Shown: positions 62,844 through 64,000 of the stretch, one piece after another
How positions within the stretch are numbered: the first letter of the stretch is position 1
Layout of the letters: each line of letters begins with the position of its first letter
Origin: Anaerolineae bacterium
Lineage (GTDB): Bacteria > Chloroflexota > Anaerolineae > 4572-78 > J111
Direction: 5' to 3'
NCBI GenBank assembly: GCA_023151115.1
Contig: JAKLJP010000023.1
Coordinates: 62,001 to 126,000, forward strand
Length of the DNA stretch: 64,000 nt
The notes under the pieces: generated by a model
Database searches by the model: none
What the model saw: the letters and a program-made list of their open reading frames with translations, nothing else
Told to the model about the DNA's origin: nothing
Position numbers and translations under genes: made by a program

Positions 62844-64000
62844 CTGATAGCCCCAACATCAAGCGGCCCAGCTTCTCCCCGTTGGCCTCGCCGCGTGGGA
62901 ACACCCCAACCAGGCGGCCTTTGACCATCACCCCCACGCGGTTGCTCACTTCCAAAATTTCATCCAGATCGGAGGAGATGAGCAGCACCGTCATCCCTTG
63001 ATCAGCCTGGGTGCGCAGCATCTGCAAAATAGATTCAGCCGTCAGCACATCCAGCCCCTGGGTGGGCTTGTTGCAGACGAGCAGTTTGGGCCGCCGGGCC
63101 AGTTCACGGGCGAGCAATAATTTTTGAATATTGCCCCCGGAAAGGGTACTCAACTGCACCTCCGGTCCCGGCGTTTTGATCTTGAAGTCGCGGATCAGCC
63201 GCTGTGTATGGTCGGCAATCGCCGCCCGGTTCAACACCGTCCAGCGGGAGAAAGGCCGCTGATTGAAAACCTTCAGTACCGCATTCTCGGCCACGCTCAA
63301 CTTGGGAACGCTGGCCTCGCCCAGCCGGTCGTCGGTCACATAGCCGATGCCGGCCTGCGCTGCCGCCGTTACACCTCGGTTAGTCAGGTCTAGCCCGGCC
63401 AGCATCACCTGTCCTTGGCTCACCAGTCGCTGCCCGGCCAGAACTTCCCCCAACTCTTTTTGACCGTTGCCATCCACCCCGGCAATGCCAAAAATCTCGC
63501 CGGCTTGAAGCTGGAGGCTGACCCCCTGCACCGCCGGTACGCCACGATCATCCAGTGCGGTAATCTGGCTCAAAGTACAGAGGGGCGGCCCTAATACCTG
63601 GCGGGAGCGGCCAGCGCCGGTCAGATGGGTCGGGGTCGGCCCGCCGAACATGGCCGCCACAATCTGCCCGGCTAACGCACCCGGTTCTCCCTGGGCCAGA
63701 TCACTGGGGCCAAACGCGCCAACCTTTTTGCCCTCACGTAAAATGGTAATACGGTCGCTGATTTCCAGCGCTTCATCTAATTTATGGGTAATAAATACGA
63801 TGCCGATACCTCTATTTTTTAATTGGCTGAGAATCGCAAAAAGTTCCCGTACTTCCGGCGGGGTCAGCACGGAAGTAGGCTCGTCGAGCAGCAACAGTTG
63901 CGAACCGCGAAACAGAGTTTTGATGATCTCGACCCGCTGCTGCTGGCCCAGCGAGAGGTAGCGCACCTCGGTTCGCGGCGCAACCGCCAGGCCAAAATCG
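62836..64000 (-). CDS. BMP-type ABC transporter ATPase, 5' part outside the window
   Basis: The visible part covers the end of the first ATP-binding domain (LSLGQQQRVEIIKTLFRGSQ signature, LLLLDEPTSVL Walker B, ITHKLDEALEISD) and the whole second domain (GEIFGIAGVDGNGQKELGEV as its degenerate Walker A; LSGGNIQKLLLARELAR). The frame stays open past the ORF-like GTG at 63966 to the window edge (FGLAVAPRTE precedes), so the start is missing. It energises the two permeases it overlaps. Confidence 0.93.
   Translation of the reverse strand, partial: DFGLAVAPRTEVRYLSLGQQQRVEIIKTLFRGSQLLLLDEPTSVLTPPEVRELFAILSQLKNRGIGIVFITHKLDEALEISDRITILREGKKVGAFGPSDLAQGEPGALAGQIVAAMFGGPTPTHLTGAGRSRQVLGPPLCTLSQITALDDRGVPAVQGVSLQLQAGEIFGIAGVDGNGQKELGEVLAGQRLVSQGQVMLAGLDLTNRGVTAAAQAGIGYVTDDRLGEASVPKLSVAENAVLKVFNQRPFSRWTVLNRAAIADHTQRLIRDFKIKTPGPEVQLSTLSGGNIQKLLLARELARRPKLLVCNKPTQGLDVLTAESILQMLRTQADQGMTVLLISSDLDEILEVSNRVGVMVKGRLVGVFPRGEANGEKLGRLMLGLSDA

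Overview
The window is a 64 kb, moderately GC-rich stretch of a bacterial chromosome. The gene content points to Chloroflexota, probably an Anaerolineae- or Caldilineae-type heterotroph. This is an inference from protein style, with no marker gene to confirm it: an XRE/NB-ARC/TPR regulator, an effector-associated-domain STAND ATPase, a cytosolic binding-protein/kinase/AraC hybrid sensor, CUT1 sugar permeases without their own ATPase, a GT-UDP-galactopyranose mutase fusion, and many YeaQ/DUF892/BON/YflT-type stress proteins. No rRNA, tRNA or CRISPR array was seen.

Layout. 0-3.6 kb: a TPR-membrane-propeller protein and a STAND ATPase with an N-terminal death-like adaptor domain. 3.7-6.0 kb: glycogen debranching enzyme and a tiny membrane ORF. 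6.2-11.1 kb: a stress island with a NarL-type response regulator, a receiver-like protein lacking phosphorylation residues, small membrane proteins, a YflT-like protein and an M48 protease. Three of its intergenic gaps share one terminator-plus-promoter architecture, and the same promoter appears 50 kb away in front of a DUF892 gene. 11.4-17.7 kb: methyltransferase, VOC protein, oxidoreductase, and a metal-efflux unit (ArsR/SmtB sensor plus Zn/Cd P-type ATPase) with a readable promoter/operator. 17.8-19.9 kb: an orphan McrB-like AAA+ protein. 20.3-21.7 kb: an LCP protein.

21.9-38.4 kb: an alpha-galactoside locus. It holds a 1079-residue cytosolic hybrid sensor/AraC regulator, a receiver-like protein with Glu at the phospho-site, two sugar permeases, a binding lipoprotein, an FG-GAP/UnbV lipoprotein, a GNAT acetyltransferase, a His-rich membrane protein, GH36 and GH4 alpha-galactosidases and galT. 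38.5-41.7 kb: an amidohydrolase and two SDR enzymes on the minus strand. 41.7-43.0 kb: decayed DNA with two pseudogenes. 43.1-53.4 kb: cell-surface sugar and stress genes: a repeat-built stress protein, the GT-Glf fusion, two divergent GH1-like genes that both carry frameshifts, and a GH2 enzyme. 53.7-56.8 kb: a regulator with XRE, NTPase and TPR parts, divergent from two very small putative secreted peptides. 57.0-58.3 kb: DUF892 and BON stress proteins. 58.4-64 kb: a class V aminotransferase followed by a BMP-type (nucleoside-like) ABC importer that runs off the window.

The window is rich in small repeats: two copies of a roughly 105-bp MITE with clear 8-bp target duplications, two other MITE-like elements inserted at stop codons, about 20 hairpins built from tandem 7-8-nt units (some read in frame as protein linkers), and several roughly 100-bp inverted-repeat families.

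The strongest leads are the shared terminator/promoter cassette of the stress genes, the regulator/small-peptide pair at 53.7-56.8 kb, and the use of short-unit repeat hairpins as coding linkers.
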